Part shown: piece by piece, positions 32,291-41,453 of the stretch | How positions within the stretch are numbered: position 1 is the first letter of the stretch | Layout: each line of letters starts with the position of its first letter | Assembly (NCBI GenBank): GCA_902809825.1 | Contig: LR778114.1 | Coordinates: forward strand, 806,001-870,000 | Source: Candidatus Hydrogenisulfobacillus filiaventi | GTDB lineage: Bacteria; Bacillota; Sulfobacillia; Sulfobacillales; R501 | Reading direction: 5' to 3' | Length of the DNA: 64,000 nt | Program-made: the position numbers and the translations under genes | The notes under the pieces: model-generated | Databases searched by the model: none | What the model was told of the DNA's origin: nothing | The model's input: only the letters and a program-made list of their open reading frames with translations

Positions 32291-33420
32291 GCCGGTACTG
32301 CCCACCGACGGGCGCGCCAGGCGGTGCGCAGGAGCGAGGCCGGGACCAGGAGGCCGGTCATGACCAGGCAAAGGGGGCTTACTACCCGCGTGAGCAGGAG
32401 CACCACCAGATGATCGCGGTCCAGAAGCACCGCAGCGGCCAGGAGCGCTGCCCCCAGCCCTCCGGTCAGCACCCGCCGGCCGTGGTTGTCGAGGCCCAGC
32501 TGCAGCTGCCAGTGCCATCCGAACAGGAAGAGGTACATAGCCAGGAAGGTCACCATCGACACCACCCAGGCGAAGAGCACAAACACCCCCACCCGGGTGA
32601 TTAAGAAGGTATGGATGGTCAGGTTGGAAAACAGGTACACCGTGGGCCAGCGCAGGGCGCGGGCGGCCTGGGGGCCGAGGTCCCCCAACACCGAGGCCAG
32701 CAGGAGTCCCAGCAGGAGTCCCTCGAACAGCTCGCTGCCGATCGCCAGCCACCGTAGGCGGGCCAGGGACGCTCCCCGCACATGGGGGACCAGCGCCGCC
32801 GACACCTCGCATTGCATCCAGAGGAACCAGGTCCAGGCCACCCCGGTCAGCACGGGTTCCGTCCCCGGCGGCCAAGCGGGGGCCAGGGCGGCGGTGTCCT
32901 GCACGTTGCGGGCCGCCAGGATAATCAGGAACAGGGCGGATCCCATCACCAGCGGTAGCCAGAAGGTGACATTGCGGGCCATGACCGCCAGACTCTGGCG
33001 GCTCAGCAAGTAGGCTTCCCCCAGCGTGACGCCTTCCAGCACCCCGATGGGGGTGAGGGGGTAGAAAAAGGTCTGCAGCATCTGCCCGAAGAGGGCCAGC
33101 AGCATGGCGGCCGAGGCCAGGGCTACCACCGTAATCCCGGTCAGCAGCACCCAGGTGAGGGCCCGGCCCCAGGTGCGCATGAGGAGGTCAGGCAAAGAGG
33201 CGGACCGGAGGTAGCCGATCCAGGCGAAGCGGAGGTAGGTTACGCCCGCTACACCCAACACGGTGACCAGAAACGCCCACCAAGCATCGGGGCCCGCTGC
33301 CGCCAGCAAGGGGCCGGGCCAGAGGTAGACCCCGCCCCCTACCATGCTGGCGGCGTGCAGCCAGAAGAACTGCCCGGGCCCAATCGGTTCCGCCGGGTGC
33401 GACTCGGCCATGGTCCTCAT
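32287..33420 (-). CDS. Spore germination permease, GerAB/GerKB family
   Basis: A 377-aa integral membrane protein with about ten hydrophobic segments. It belongs to the APC-superfamily GerAB group, the subunit that senses nutrient germinants in the inner spore membrane. Features include the opening GPGQFFWLHAASMVGGGVYL and the conserved middle helix run around EVSAALVPHVRG. ATG at 33420 overlaps the GerAC stop; a second ATG at 33411 is possible. Part of the A-C-B gene set. Confidence 0.85.
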   Translation of the reverse strand: MRTMAESHPAEPIGPGQFFWLHAASMVGGGVYLWPGPLLAAAGPDAWWAFLVTVLGVAGVTYLRFAWIGYLRSASLPDLLMRTWGRALTWVLLTGITVVALASAAMLLALFGQMLQTFFYPLTPIGVLEGVTLGEAYLLSRQSLAVMARNVTFWLPLVMGSALFLIILAARNVQDTAALAPAWPPGTEPVLTGVAWTWFLWMQCEVSAALVPHVRGASLARLRWLAIGSELFEGLLLGLLLASVLGDLGPQAARALRWPTVYLFSNLTIHTFLITRVGVFVLFAWVVSMVTFLAMYLFLFGWHWQLQLGLDNHGRRVLTGGLGAALLAAAVLLDRDHLVVLLLTRVVSPLCLVMTGLLVPASLLRTAWRARRWAVPA

Positions 33421-34520
33421 TGCTCTTGCATCCCTTCCCGTTTGAGCATGACCTGTACCGTGATGCGGGCCCTCAGCGGGGCTGTTGTTAGGCGCTGGGC
33501 CGGCAGGCCGGCGGCGGCCGGGTCATGCAGCCAGTCCAGGCGGCGCCCGTAACCGAAAGGATCAGTGTGGGTGCGGTTGGCGAATGCCACCGCTGCTTGG
33601 CATTCGTGTAGGATGCGGCGGGCTGCCAGCCGTTCCACCGCCGCGATGGCGGCCCCCTTGGGCATTGCCCCTGGCGGGGCCTGGGCCAGATAGGCACTGA
33701 CGGTGATGTGGGTATCCACCTGCTTGACGCCCCGGTGCCAGCGTACCCGCCGGGTGACCCGGTCGCGAATGCGGGCGAGGGAATACTGGCCGGCGCGGTA
33801 GCGGAGGTCGAGGCTTTCCCGGCGGACCCGCCCGGTGAGGTAGGCCCAGCCTTGGGTGGCAGGCTCGTTCATGACCGCGGCCGGCTGTCCGGGCCGGAAG
33901 ACCGCCACCCGGTCAACGACCATCCCCTGCCGGGTGCTTTCCGCCAGGGGCAGCACCGGGCTGATACCGGGGGTACGGGTTGCGGCCCACAGCTGCCAGC
34001 CATACAGACCGGCGTAGAAGGATTGGCAGCCGAAACAGTTGAAAAACTTGGCCAGGGGATACTCGGGCACCACCGTCTCAGGGCCGGTGCGGGCGCTGAG
34101 CGCCAAGGGTCCCGCCGCGGCCCAGAAGGACTTGCGGATAGTGCCGACATTGTTGAAGCCGTTGGTCACAGCGGCCAGCTGGCCGGCAGTGAGGCCGGGG
34201 GAGAAGAGCACCACCTCGATATGGCCGCTATACACCTCCCGCGACAGCCGCTGGCGGGCCAGGGCCAGGGCCCGGCCCAAGGTGGGGGCCTGCACGTTTA
34301 GCCGGTAGTAGGCGGCCTGGGGGCTGATCCCGGACAGGCTGGAGATGGTGGTGACCACATTGGGGAACACCAGCGACCACTGCAGGCGGCCCTGGCTGCC
34401 GGGGGCCACCGCGACCGCCAGCATAATGGCGCGGTCGTTAATGGCGCGGGCGTCCCAGCAGCCGCCCAGGGCCAGGGCTCCCAGAGCAGCGGCCAGGGGG
34501 AGCAGCCGCCGGGCCGTCAT
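33417..34520 (-). CDS. Spore germination lipoprotein, Ger(x)C family
   Basis: A 367-aa protein with a lipoprotein signal ending LGALALGGCWDARAINDRAI; the lipobox cysteine is at about residue 21. CWDARAIND and the following A-A-VAPG region are typical of GerAC/GerKC proteins. The usual C-terminal domain (TVQVMLKREG) is present. It is anchored on the outer face of the inner spore membrane with the A and B subunits. The ATG overlaps the gerA-type A gene end. Confidence 0.88.
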   Translation of the reverse strand: MTARRLLPLAAALGALALGGCWDARAINDRAIMLAVAVAPGSQGRLQWSLVFPNVVTTISSLSGISPQAAYYRLNVQAPTLGRALALARQRLSREVYSGHIEVVLFSPGLTAGQLAAVTNGFNNVGTIRKSFWAAAGPLALSARTGPETVVPEYPLAKFFNCFGCQSFYAGLYGWQLWAATRTPGISPVLPLAESTRQGMVVDRVAVFRPGQPAAVMNEPATQGWAYLTGRVRRESLDLRYRAGQYSLARIRDRVTRRVRWHRGVKQVDTHITVSAYLAQAPPGAMPKGAAIAAVERLAARRILHECQAAVAFANRTHTDPFGYGRRLDWLHDPAAAGLPAQRLTTAPLRARITVQVMLKREGMQEQ

Positions 34521-36094
34521 GGCCGCCGTTCCCGGCGGAGGTGCGGGCGCGCCGCCGGTGCCCGGCCGCGAGAGAGAACTACCCGACGGGGACGGCTGGC
34601 GGTGGGACGGGTGCGGAGGGAGGACCAGGGCACCCGCCACAGGACATCCAGCCAGTCCCGACCCCGGAAGGGGGCCCAGGGTTCAAAGTAGGGGACCCCG
34701 AACGAGGTCATCCCGCTGATGACGCCGATAAAGGCCATCGTAAACAGTACCATGCCCAGAATGCCCAGGAAGGCCGCTGCCCCCAGCATGCCGAACCCGA
34801 TGAGGCGCCAAGTGCCGGTCAATTCATAGAGGGGAGCGGAGAAGAAGCTGAGGGCGGTGAGGGTCATGATCACGATCACCTGCGGGCTGACGTAGGCGGC
34901 CTTCACAACGGCAGTGCCCACCACGATGGCCCCTACCGTGCCGATGGTGGTGGAGAGCGGTTGGGGCAGGCGCAGGGCTGCCTCCCGCAGCACCTCGAGG
35001 ATGAACACCATGAACACCACCTGCCCGAGCGGCGGCAAGGACAGACCCACGTTGTTGCCGGCGGTGAGCACAAACAGCGAGGTGGAGACCAGACTGGGGT
35101 TGACCTCGGTCAAGGCCACATAGAGCGCGGGCAGGTAGACCCCGATCGCCCAGCCGCCCAGCCGGATGATGCGTACCACCGCCGTGTCGGCCCAGGTGCT
35201 GGCGTAATCCATGGCTGTGCGGTAGAAGTCGGCTAGGGGAGCGGGGGCGATGAGCACGAACGGGTCCCCGTCCACCAGGATGACCACCTTCCCCTCCAGC
35301 AGCCGGCGGACAGCGATGTCCACCCGTTCGGTCGCGCGGATGGTGGGGAAGATGGAGCGGGGGTGGTCGCGGATGAGGCCTGCGATCTGGGTGGCGTCGG
35401 CATGGCCGGCGATATCCACCGCCCGCAGCCGGGTGAGCACTGTCCGCACCAGGGCGGGGTTGGTGAGCCCCTCGAGGTACGCCACCGCTACCTGGGTATG
35501 TTGCAGGCGCCCGATGCGGACGGGGCTGAAGCGCAGGCGGGGTTCATGCAGCCGCTGGCGGATTTGGTTCATCTGGGACAGGAGCACCTCGTTGAAGCTG
35601 TCCTCAGGGCCCCGCACGCTGTGTTCGGTCAGTGGGCGCTGCACACTCCGCTGCCGGTAGCGGCCGGTGTCTACCACCCAAACGAAGGGCAGGTCGGGGG
35701 CCATCACCAGGGTGTTGCCGGCGGCCAGGGCCTGCAGGATGGCGGACCAGTGCGCCATTCGCCGGATGTGGGAGGGCGTGAATACCGCCTCCCCCCAGGC
35801 CGCCGGCGGCTGGTGCGTGACCAGCAGCGGGGCGGCGATGTCCTGGTCCACCATCCGCGTATCGACCAGCCCGTCAATGCAGACCAGCAGGGCGTAATCC
35901 GGCGCTACCGCCGGCACTGCTAGCCGGCGGATGAGCACATCGGGGCTGCGGCCGATGCCCCGGCGCAGCCGGGTCTCCACCTCCCTGAGGTCGGGCCGGT
36001 AGCGGTCCCCCAGCGTTGCCAGTAGGCGGTCGAGGGCAGCCACGAGTTTCTGGCTCTCCTCGCTCCAGGTGCCTCCACGGCGGGGCGCGGCCAT
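34517..36094 (-). CDS. Spore germination protein, GerAA/GerKA family
   Basis: A 525-aa protein. A soluble N-terminal part (residues 1-280) contains the family stretches DYALLVCIDGLVDTRMVDQD, SVRGPEDSFNEVLLSQMNQI and GRLQHTQVAVAYLEGLTNP. About five membrane helices follow, with EVNPSLVSTSLFVLTAGNN, LLEVLREAALRLPQPL-like ILEVLREAALRLPQPL, and IGTVGAIVVGTAVVKA. It ends in a basic tail. First gene of the five-gene operon. It forms the nutrient-gated channel with the B and C subunits, as known for GerA receptors. Confidence 0.9.
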   Translation of the reverse strand: MAAPRRGGTWSEESQKLVAALDRLLATLGDRYRPDLREVETRLRRGIGRSPDVLIRRLAVPAVAPDYALLVCIDGLVDTRMVDQDIAAPLLVTHQPPAAWGEAVFTPSHIRRMAHWSAILQALAAGNTLVMAPDLPFVWVVDTGRYRQRSVQRPLTEHSVRGPEDSFNEVLLSQMNQIRQRLHEPRLRFSPVRIGRLQHTQVAVAYLEGLTNPALVRTVLTRLRAVDIAGHADATQIAGLIRDHPRSIFPTIRATERVDIAVRRLLEGKVVILVDGDPFVLIAPAPLADFYRTAMDYASTWADTAVVRIIRLGGWAIGVYLPALYVALTEVNPSLVSTSLFVLTAGNNVGLSLPPLGQVVFMVFILEVLREAALRLPQPLSTTIGTVGAIVVGTAVVKAAYVSPQVIVIMTLTALSFFSAPLYELTGTWRLIGFGMLGAAAFLGILGMVLFTMAFIGVISGMTSFGVPYFEPWAPFRGRDWLDVLWRVPWSSLRTRPTASRPRRVVLSRGRAPAARPHLRRERRP

Positions 36095-36127
36095 GGTTCC
36101 TCCTCCCCCGGTTTGCCAGGCTGCGCC

Positions 36128-36157
36128 TAGGGTGACCGGCTGCTGGGCCGGTTATTC
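36128..36157 (-). promoter_or_regulatory. Possible forespore sigma-G-type promoter of the germination operon
   Basis: On the minus strand GAATA (36157-36153) is followed after 18 bp by CACCCTA (36134-36128). This resembles the sigma-G pattern (GnATR, 17-18 bp, CATnnTA) with one mismatch in the -10. It lies 34 bp before the GerAA-type start. Suggestive only. Confidence 0.35.
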
Positions 36158-36210
36158 GGAAGGGGTACCCGGACCGAAAACCGGCCAAGCTACAGACGGG
36201 AGGTGTGATG

Positions 36211-37578
36211 ATGCCCCAGGTTATCCTGGCGCGCTGGCAATTCGGGATTACGACTGTGTACCATTTCCTGTTCGTCCCCCTGACGATAGGGCTGGCCTTT
36301 CTGCTGGCCGTGATCGAGTCCTACTACGTGGCGACGGGCAACGAGGAGTACCGTCGGGCGGCGCAGTTCTGGGGGCGGTTGTTCCTTATCAACTTCGCCC
36401 TGGGGGTGGTGACCGGCATCCTGCAGGAGTTCCAGTTCGGCATGAACTGGGCCTCTTATTCCCGCTTCGTGGGTGACATCTTCGGCGCCCCCCTGGCCAT
36501 CGAGGGCCTACTCTCCTTTTTCCTGGAATCGACCTTCCTCGGCATCTGGATGTTCGGCTGGGACCGGCTCCCGCGGGGGCTGCATCTGTTCGCCATTTGG
36601 ATGGTGGCGGTGGGCACCACCACTTCCGCCCTCTGGATCCTGACCGCCAACTCCTTCATGCAGGAACCGGTGGGCTTCAAGCTGGTGCACGGCCGGGCGG
36701 AGATGAACAACTTCTGGGCCCTGCTCGGCAACCCCCAGCTGTGGGTGGAGTTCCCGCACACCGTGCTGGGGGCCTTCTCCACCGGCGCCTTCTTCATGAT
36801 AGGGGTGAGCGCCTGGTGGCTGTTGCGGCGCGGCCGGCAGCCCGAGTTCCTGCATTCCATCCGCATCGGGCTGACGGTGGCGGCCCTGGCCAGCATCCTG
36901 ACCGTGGTGGTGGGGCACGACCAGGCCCAGCACCTGGTCACGGCCCAGCCCATGAAGCTGGCGGCGGCGGAGGCGCTTTGGGACTCGAGCCCGCAGCACG
37001 CCCCCTGGGCGGTGGTGGGGTGGGTCACCCCCGCCACCCATACCACCGAGTTCGCCCTCCGCATTCCCGACCTGCTGACTATCCTGGCCTATAACCGCCT
37101 CAGCGGGAGCGTGACGGGCATGAACGTGATCCAGGCCCGCTACGTGCACCGCTACGGGCCGGGCAACTACATGCCGCCGGTGCGGCCGGTGTTCTACAGC
37201 TTCCGGGTCATGATCCTGGCCGGCACCCTCATGGTGCTGCTCTCCTGGCTGGGGGTGTACTGGGTGATCAAAAACCGCTTGCTCCTCCACCGCCGCTACC
37301 TCAAGGTGATGGTCTGGGCCATCGGCCTGCCCTACCTGGCCAACATCGCCGGCTGGCTGATGACCGAGATCGGGCGCCAGCCCTGGATCGTGTTCGGGCT
37401 GCTGCTGACCGACAAGGGGGTGTCGCCCACCGTGGGAGCGGGGGAGATCTGGACCACCCTGGTGGGCTTCACTGCCGTCTACGCCATCCTGGCCGCGGCG
37501 GATGTCTACCTGCTGGTGAAATTCATCAAGGCCGGGCTGGCCAGCGAACAGCTGACCGGCGAGGCCAGGACCGCCTGA
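36211..37578 (+). CDS. cydA: Cytochrome bd quinol oxidase subunit I
   Basis: A 455-aa membrane protein carrying the hemes and the quinol site. His18 (VYHFLFVPLTIG) matches the high-spin heme ligand His19 of E. coli. GHDQAQHLVTAQPMKLAAAE, the His/Met ligand region and EIGRQPWIVFG are all present. The Q-loop is short, as in the Bacillus-type enzymes. Three in-frame starts lie at 36205 (GTG), 36208 and 36211; spacing from GGGAGG favours 36211. It couples quinol oxidation to oxygen reduction at high affinity and is followed by cydB 22 bp later. Confidence 0.95.
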   Translation: MPQVILARWQFGITTVYHFLFVPLTIGLAFLLAVIESYYVATGNEEYRRAAQFWGRLFLINFALGVVTGILQEFQFGMNWASYSRFVGDIFGAPLAIEGLLSFFLESTFLGIWMFGWDRLPRGLHLFAIWMVAVGTTTSALWILTANSFMQEPVGFKLVHGRAEMNNFWALLGNPQLWVEFPHTVLGAFSTGAFFMIGVSAWWLLRRGRQPEFLHSIRIGLTVAALASILTVVVGHDQAQHLVTAQPMKLAAAEALWDSSPQHAPWAVVGWVTPATHTTEFALRIPDLLTILAYNRLSGSVTGMNVIQARYVHRYGPGNYMPPVRPVFYSFRVMILAGTLMVLLSWLGVYWVIKNRLLLHRRYLKVMVWAIGLPYLANIAGWLMTEIGRQPWIVFGLLLTDKGVSPTVGAGEIWTTLVGFTAVYAILAAADVYLLVKFIKAGLASEQLTGEARTA

Positions 37579-37599
37579 AGCCGGAAGGAGGGAAGACGC

Positions 37600-38613
37600 A
37601 TGGCGCTCAATGTGGTCTGGTTTGTCCTGATTGCGGTGCTGTTCACCGGCTATTTCTTTCTCGAGGGGTTCGACTACGGGGTGGGGATCCTGCTGCCCTT
37701 CCTCGGCCGCAACGACCAGGAGCGGCGGGTGATGGCCAACGCCATCGGCCCGGTGTGGGATGCCAACGAGGTGTGGCTGATCGTGGCGGGCGGGGCGATG
37801 TTCGCAGCTTTCCCCCAGTGGTACGCTACCCTCTTCAGCGGCTTTTACCTGGCCCTCTTCCTCCTGCTGGTGGCGCTCATCGTGCGGGGGGTGGGCATCG
37901 AGTTCCGCAGCCGGGACGAGCGCCCCGGCTGGCGGCAGACCTGGGACTGGCTCTTCTTCTTCGGCAGTTTGGTGCCGGCGGTGGTGTGGGGGGTGGCCAT
38001 GACCGACCTGGTGCAGGGGCTGCCTATCGACGGGCATATGAACTATGTGGGCACCTTCCTCGACCTCTTTACCCCCTTCTCGCTGGTGGGGGGCGCCGTT
38101 TCGGGCCTGCTCTTCACCCTGCACGGGGCCCTGTTCCTGGCCTTGAAGACCGGGGAGCCGCTGGCGGCCCGCGCCATGGGCACCGCCCGCCGCCTGGCCC
38201 CCCTGGCGGTGCTGGCGGTGGCGGTCTACATCCTCATGGGTTACATGGTGGTGCCGGTGCTCCACCGGCTGGGACCCGATCCCGGCTCCATCCCCGTGCT
38301 GGCCGCCTTGAGCCTTGTCGCCGCCTGGGCGCTGACGGTGCAGGAGCGGCCGGGGTGGGCCTTTGCCGCCAATGGCGTCACCATCGTGCTCACCACCATC
38401 ACCCTGTTCCTGCTGCTGTATCCGCGGGTGATGGTCTCCAGCCTCAACCCGGCCTGGAGCCTGACCATCTATAACGCCGCCTCCAACCCCTATTCGCTCA
38501 AGGTGATGTCGATCGTGGCCATCACCCTGGTGCCGGTGGTGCTGGCCTACCAGGCCTGGACCTATTGGATGTTCCGCAAGCGGGTGCGCCTGCACGACGA
38601 GCTGCACTACTGA
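37600..38613 (+). CDS. cydB: Cytochrome bd quinol oxidase subunit II
   Basis: A 337-aa protein with about eight to nine membrane segments. The family opening GYFFLEGFDYGVGILLPFLG, GPVWDANEVWLIVAGGAMFA and ASNPYSLKVMSIVAITLVPVVLAYQAWTYW are all present. AAGGAGGGAAG ribosome site. It forms the heterodimeric oxidase with the preceding subunit. cydCD are not in the window. Confidence 0.95.
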   Translation: MALNVVWFVLIAVLFTGYFFLEGFDYGVGILLPFLGRNDQERRVMANAIGPVWDANEVWLIVAGGAMFAAFPQWYATLFSGFYLALFLLLVALIVRGVGIEFRSRDERPGWRQTWDWLFFFGSLVPAVVWGVAMTDLVQGLPIDGHMNYVGTFLDLFTPFSLVGGAVSGLLFTLHGALFLALKTGEPLAARAMGTARRLAPLAVLAVAVYILMGYMVVPVLHRLGPDPGSIPVLAALSLVAAWALTVQERPGWAFAANGVTIVLTTITLFLLLYPRVMVSSLNPAWSLTIYNAASNPYSLKVMSIVAITLVPVVLAYQAWTYWMFRKRVRLHDELHY

Positions 38614-38627
38614 GGAAGGGTTACGGC

Positions 38628-38650
38628 GGGCGGGCCGCGGGGGCCCGCCC
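38628..38650. terminator. Shared terminator hairpin between cydB and the converging oxidoreductase
   Basis: A 9-bp perfect GC stem (GGGCGGGCC and its complement) with a 5-nt loop, ending exactly at the stop of the minus-strand gene. Short T content only; likely bidirectional. Confidence 0.55.
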
Positions 38651-39841
38651 TTAGGGCATCCAGGGCAGGTGGCCGCCCAGGGCCAGGTAGGTGATAACGA
38701 AGAGGTCCTTGGCCCAGGCCACCGGCCGTCCCCACCAGGCCCATTCCCGCAGACCGCCGTCGGGGGCCGGGGCCACGTAATCCAAGAGGGCCCGGCCGTC
38801 ACCGGTTTCCAGGGCCCAGAGCGCCCAGGGCCGGTAGGGGGCGGGCGGGGTACGGCCGTGCAGGGTGGCCCACAGGTGGGTGACCGCCACCCGCGCCTGA
38901 ATGAGCGCCTGGTGACCGTGTTTCGGCACCGTCAGGCGTCCGATGTCCCCGACGGCATAGATGGACGGCCATTCCGGGTGCCGCAGGTAGCCGTCGGTGG
39001 GGATCCAGCCGTAGCCGTCGTCGATGCCGCTGGCCCGGGCCAGCTGGGAGCCGGCATAGGGCGGGGTCCAGATGGTGCGGTCGTAGGGGACATCCTCCCC
39101 GTCCTCGAGCCGGATGTGGCCCGGCTCCACCGCCCGGTAACGGGCGCCCAGGGTGACGGCGATGCCGCGCTGCTCCAGCAGCGCCGTCAGCCGGCGGCGG
39201 CCGGCGGGGCCGGCCCCTTCCGCCGCGACCGGCGCCGGGGTGACGATGCGGATGTGGTGGCGGTCGCGGCGCCGGCGGCGGCGCAGGGCCCCGTCCCACA
39301 ACAGGGCGGACTCGAACAGCGGCATGTCGAACCCGGCCGTGAGGTGGGGGGAGGCGGGGTCCCCGGACCAGGGGCCGGCGGCCAGCACCAGGCGGGCGGG
39401 CGGGTGGCCGGCCAGGTCGACGGCGGTGTGCCGGGCCAGGTGAGCCTCGCAGATGCCGCCCGCCTCCGGGCCGAGGCCGGGGATGCGCTCCCAGGCGGGA
39501 TCCACCCCGGTGGCCACAAACAGGACGTCGTAGGCGAGGGGCGCCCCGGCCGCCAGGTGGACCCGCCGGGCGCGGGGGTCGATGCGCACGGCGGTGTCGT
39601 GCACCCAGCGCGCCTGGTAGACCCGGCGCACCGCCCGTTCCGTATTCAGGGTCAGATGGTCCACGAAGCCGGGCGCGCGGTCGAGGGCATGCACCAGCTC
39701 GGGCCGGAACACGCCCGTGGCCCAGCGTTCCACCACCGTCACCCGGATCGCGCGGGCCGGGAAGCGGTGGCGGAGCCAGTACAGCACCGCCAGCCCCCCG
39801 ATGCGGGCCCCCAGCACCACGACCTCCAGCGGGGCCGCCAT
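38651..39841 (-). CDS. FAD-dependent oxidoreductase (NDH-2/sulfide-quinone reductase-like)
   Basis: A 396-aa two-dinucleotide-fold protein. The FAD motif is VVLGARIGGLAVLYWL, the second conserved region DVLFVATGVDP, the late FAD-contact SIYAVGDIGRLTVPKHGHQA, and there is a C-terminal amphipathic tail (WAKDLFVITYLALGGHLP) typical of membrane-associated NDH-2/SQR proteins. Only one cysteine is seen in the core (GGICEAH), so the cysteine pair needed by classical sulfide:quinone reductases is absent. A quinone-reducing role is likely but the donor is unknown. ATG at 39841 with AAAGGGGGCGACGGG ahead. Confidence 0.78.
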   Translation of the reverse strand: MAAPLEVVVLGARIGGLAVLYWLRHRFPARAIRVTVVERWATGVFRPELVHALDRAPGFVDHLTLNTERAVRRVYQARWVHDTAVRIDPRARRVHLAAGAPLAYDVLFVATGVDPAWERIPGLGPEAGGICEAHLARHTAVDLAGHPPARLVLAAGPWSGDPASPHLTAGFDMPLFESALLWDGALRRRRRRDRHHIRIVTPAPVAAEGAGPAGRRRLTALLEQRGIAVTLGARYRAVEPGHIRLEDGEDVPYDRTIWTPPYAGSQLARASGIDDGYGWIPTDGYLRHPEWPSIYAVGDIGRLTVPKHGHQALIQARVAVTHLWATLHGRTPPAPYRPWALWALETGDGRALLDYVAPAPDGGLREWAWWGRPVAWAKDLFVITYLALGGHLPWMP

Positions 39842-40059
39842 CCCGTCGCCCCCTTTCCCGGGGGCAGTCTGCCTCCCGGGCGGGGACTTCATACCCCGGA
39901 TTTAACATGCTTGTAGTGTAAATTAAACCCGCATGAATTACAGGCTGTGACAATGTCGTATATAAAAATTTTTTAACCCGGCTTCAGTTCATTTTTATCT
40001 CCACCGTCCCTGCTAGGAATACAATCAAAGCGGAGTTCACCCGCTGGAGATGAGCAGCG
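39842..40059. promoter_or_regulatory. AT-rich divergent promoter region
   Basis: A locally AT-rich gap between divergent genes. Candidates are TACAAT at 40020-40025 for the rightward gene and TTGTCA (minus strand, 39951-39946) for the leftward gene, but neither has a good partner element at standard spacing. Confidence 0.4.
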
Positions 40060-41271
40060 ATGTACGGCGTCCCCATGCTGGACAACCTGCTGCAGGCCCG
40101 CGCCGGCAGCAGCGCCCCGTTCCTCATCACCGACCCCGAGGGACCTGTCCTGACCTACGCCTGGCTGGCGGCAGGGGTGGAGGACTGGGGCCGGGCGCTG
40201 GCTGCCGCCGGGCTGGGGGCGGGCAGCCGCCTGGCCCTGGTGCTGGGGCCGGGCCCCGCCTGGGCGGCGGCCTATCTGGCCGCGCTGCGGGGCGACTTGC
40301 TGGTGGCAGCCCTGGACCCTGCCGCTCCGGCCGGCATTCTGCGCGAATGGTTGAACCGCCTGCAGCCCGACCTGGTGGTGGCGCAGCCGGGAGCCCCGGT
40401 AGGGCGGGGCTGGCCGCGGGTGCTGCTCTCCCCCGGGGCTCTGTTGCCTCCGCGCCTGCCGGCAGCGGGGGACCGGACCCGCCCGGGACCCGAGGCCGAC
40501 GGGGCCCTGGTCTGCGCCGAGCCGGACGGCCCCTGGCGCCCGGTGAGGCTCTCCCGCCCCCAGCTGCTGTATGTGGCGGCCAAGGTAGCCCGCCACCTCC
40601 ACCTGGGGCCGGGCGACGTGGGCCTCTCCGGTTACCCCCTCAGCGACCTGGAGGGGCAGGTGACCGGGCTCCTGGCCACCCTGGTGGCGGGGTCGGCCCT
40701 ACTGGCCGGGGCAGCCGCCCAGCGCTCGGGATCGGCGCTGCGGCCCACCTGGGCCAACCTGCCGCCTGCCCGGGCGGGTGCCCGGCCGCTGCCGGGTCTG
40801 CGCCTGGTGCGGGTGCCCTGGCGTCCGGGTGAGGTGCGGCCGGAAGCGGAGTGGGAGGCGCGCTGGGGCTGTCCGGTGCTCACGGCTTATGACGTGGCGG
40901 AGGCGGGCGGCCAGGTGGCAGCGGAGGCGCCGCCGCCTGCCCCCCGCCGGCCCGGGTCGGTGGGACGGCCGCTGGGGGTGGCGGTCAGCGTACACGATGC
41001 CGAAGGTTGGGACCTGCCACCGGGGGTGGAGGGGGAGGTGTGGATCAAGGGGCCGGGGGTCATCCACGCCTATTGGGGTCAGACCTACGGCCGCCGGTTC
41101 CGGCAGGGCTGGTTCCGCACCGGTGACCTCGGCTACCTGGACCCGGACGGCTACCTGTACCTGACCGGCCGCCTGGGTGCAGACCTGCCGGCCTGGCTGC
41201 GCCGGGCACCCGCTGCGGCCCGTCCTTCCCCGGTGCGTTGGGGTCCGGGGCTGGTACCGGGCTGGTACTGA
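40060..41271 (+). CDS. Truncated, degenerate acyl-adenylate-forming enzyme homologue
   Basis: A 403-aa homologue of the ANL superfamily (acyl-CoA synthetases). Its body is recognisable: LTYAWLAAGVEDWGRALAAA, GSVGRPLGVAVSVHD, GEVWIKGPGVIHAYW, and the ribose-binding aspartate in WFRTGDLGYLDPDGYLYLTGR. The ATP P-loop (usually TSGTTGxPKG) reads EPDGPWRPVRLS. The C-terminal domain with the catalytic lysine is missing, since the protein ends 37 residues after the hinge GRLG. I infer that it cannot adenylate by the usual mechanism. ATG with CTGGAGATG upstream; an overlapping ATG at 40050 is out of frame. Confidence 0.72.
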   Translation: MYGVPMLDNLLQARAGSSAPFLITDPEGPVLTYAWLAAGVEDWGRALAAAGLGAGSRLALVLGPGPAWAAAYLAALRGDLLVAALDPAAPAGILREWLNRLQPDLVVAQPGAPVGRGWPRVLLSPGALLPPRLPAAGDRTRPGPEADGALVCAEPDGPWRPVRLSRPQLLYVAAKVARHLHLGPGDVGLSGYPLSDLEGQVTGLLATLVAGSALLAGAAAQRSGSALRPTWANLPPARAGARPLPGLRLVRVPWRPGEVRPEAEWEARWGCPVLTAYDVAEAGGQVAAEAPPPAPRRPGSVGRPLGVAVSVHDAEGWDLPPGVEGEVWIKGPGVIHAYWGQTYGRRFRQGWFRTGDLGYLDPDGYLYLTGRLGADLPAWLRRAPAAARPSPVRWGPGLVPGWY

Positions 41272-41274
41272 CCC

Positions 41275-41451
41275 CTACAAGTGGAAGAACTGCCAGGCCC
41301 AGAGGGCCAGCAGCACCACCACCGCCAGCTTGATGGCCGCGGTGGCCAGGCGGGTGAGGAGGGCGCCGCCGAGGACCACCACCGCCGCCGCCAGCAGGGC
41401 ACGGGTGGCCAGCGGCAGGTGATGCAGGGCGGGGATGAGGCCGTGATGCAT
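41275..41451 (-). CDS. Small membrane protein (58 aa)
   Basis: Starts ATG at 41451 behind a strong ribosome site (AAGGAGGCG), two bases after the stop of the YigZ-like gene, so the two are cotranscribed. The sequence has one or two hydrophobic segments (TRALLAAAVVVLGGALL, then AIKLAVVVLLALWAWQFF) with a single arginine between. No family recognised. Confidence 0.65.
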   Translation of the reverse strand: MHHGLIPALHHLPLATRALLAAAVVVLGGALLTRLATAAIKLAVVVLLALWAWQFFHL

Positions 41452-41453
41452 GG

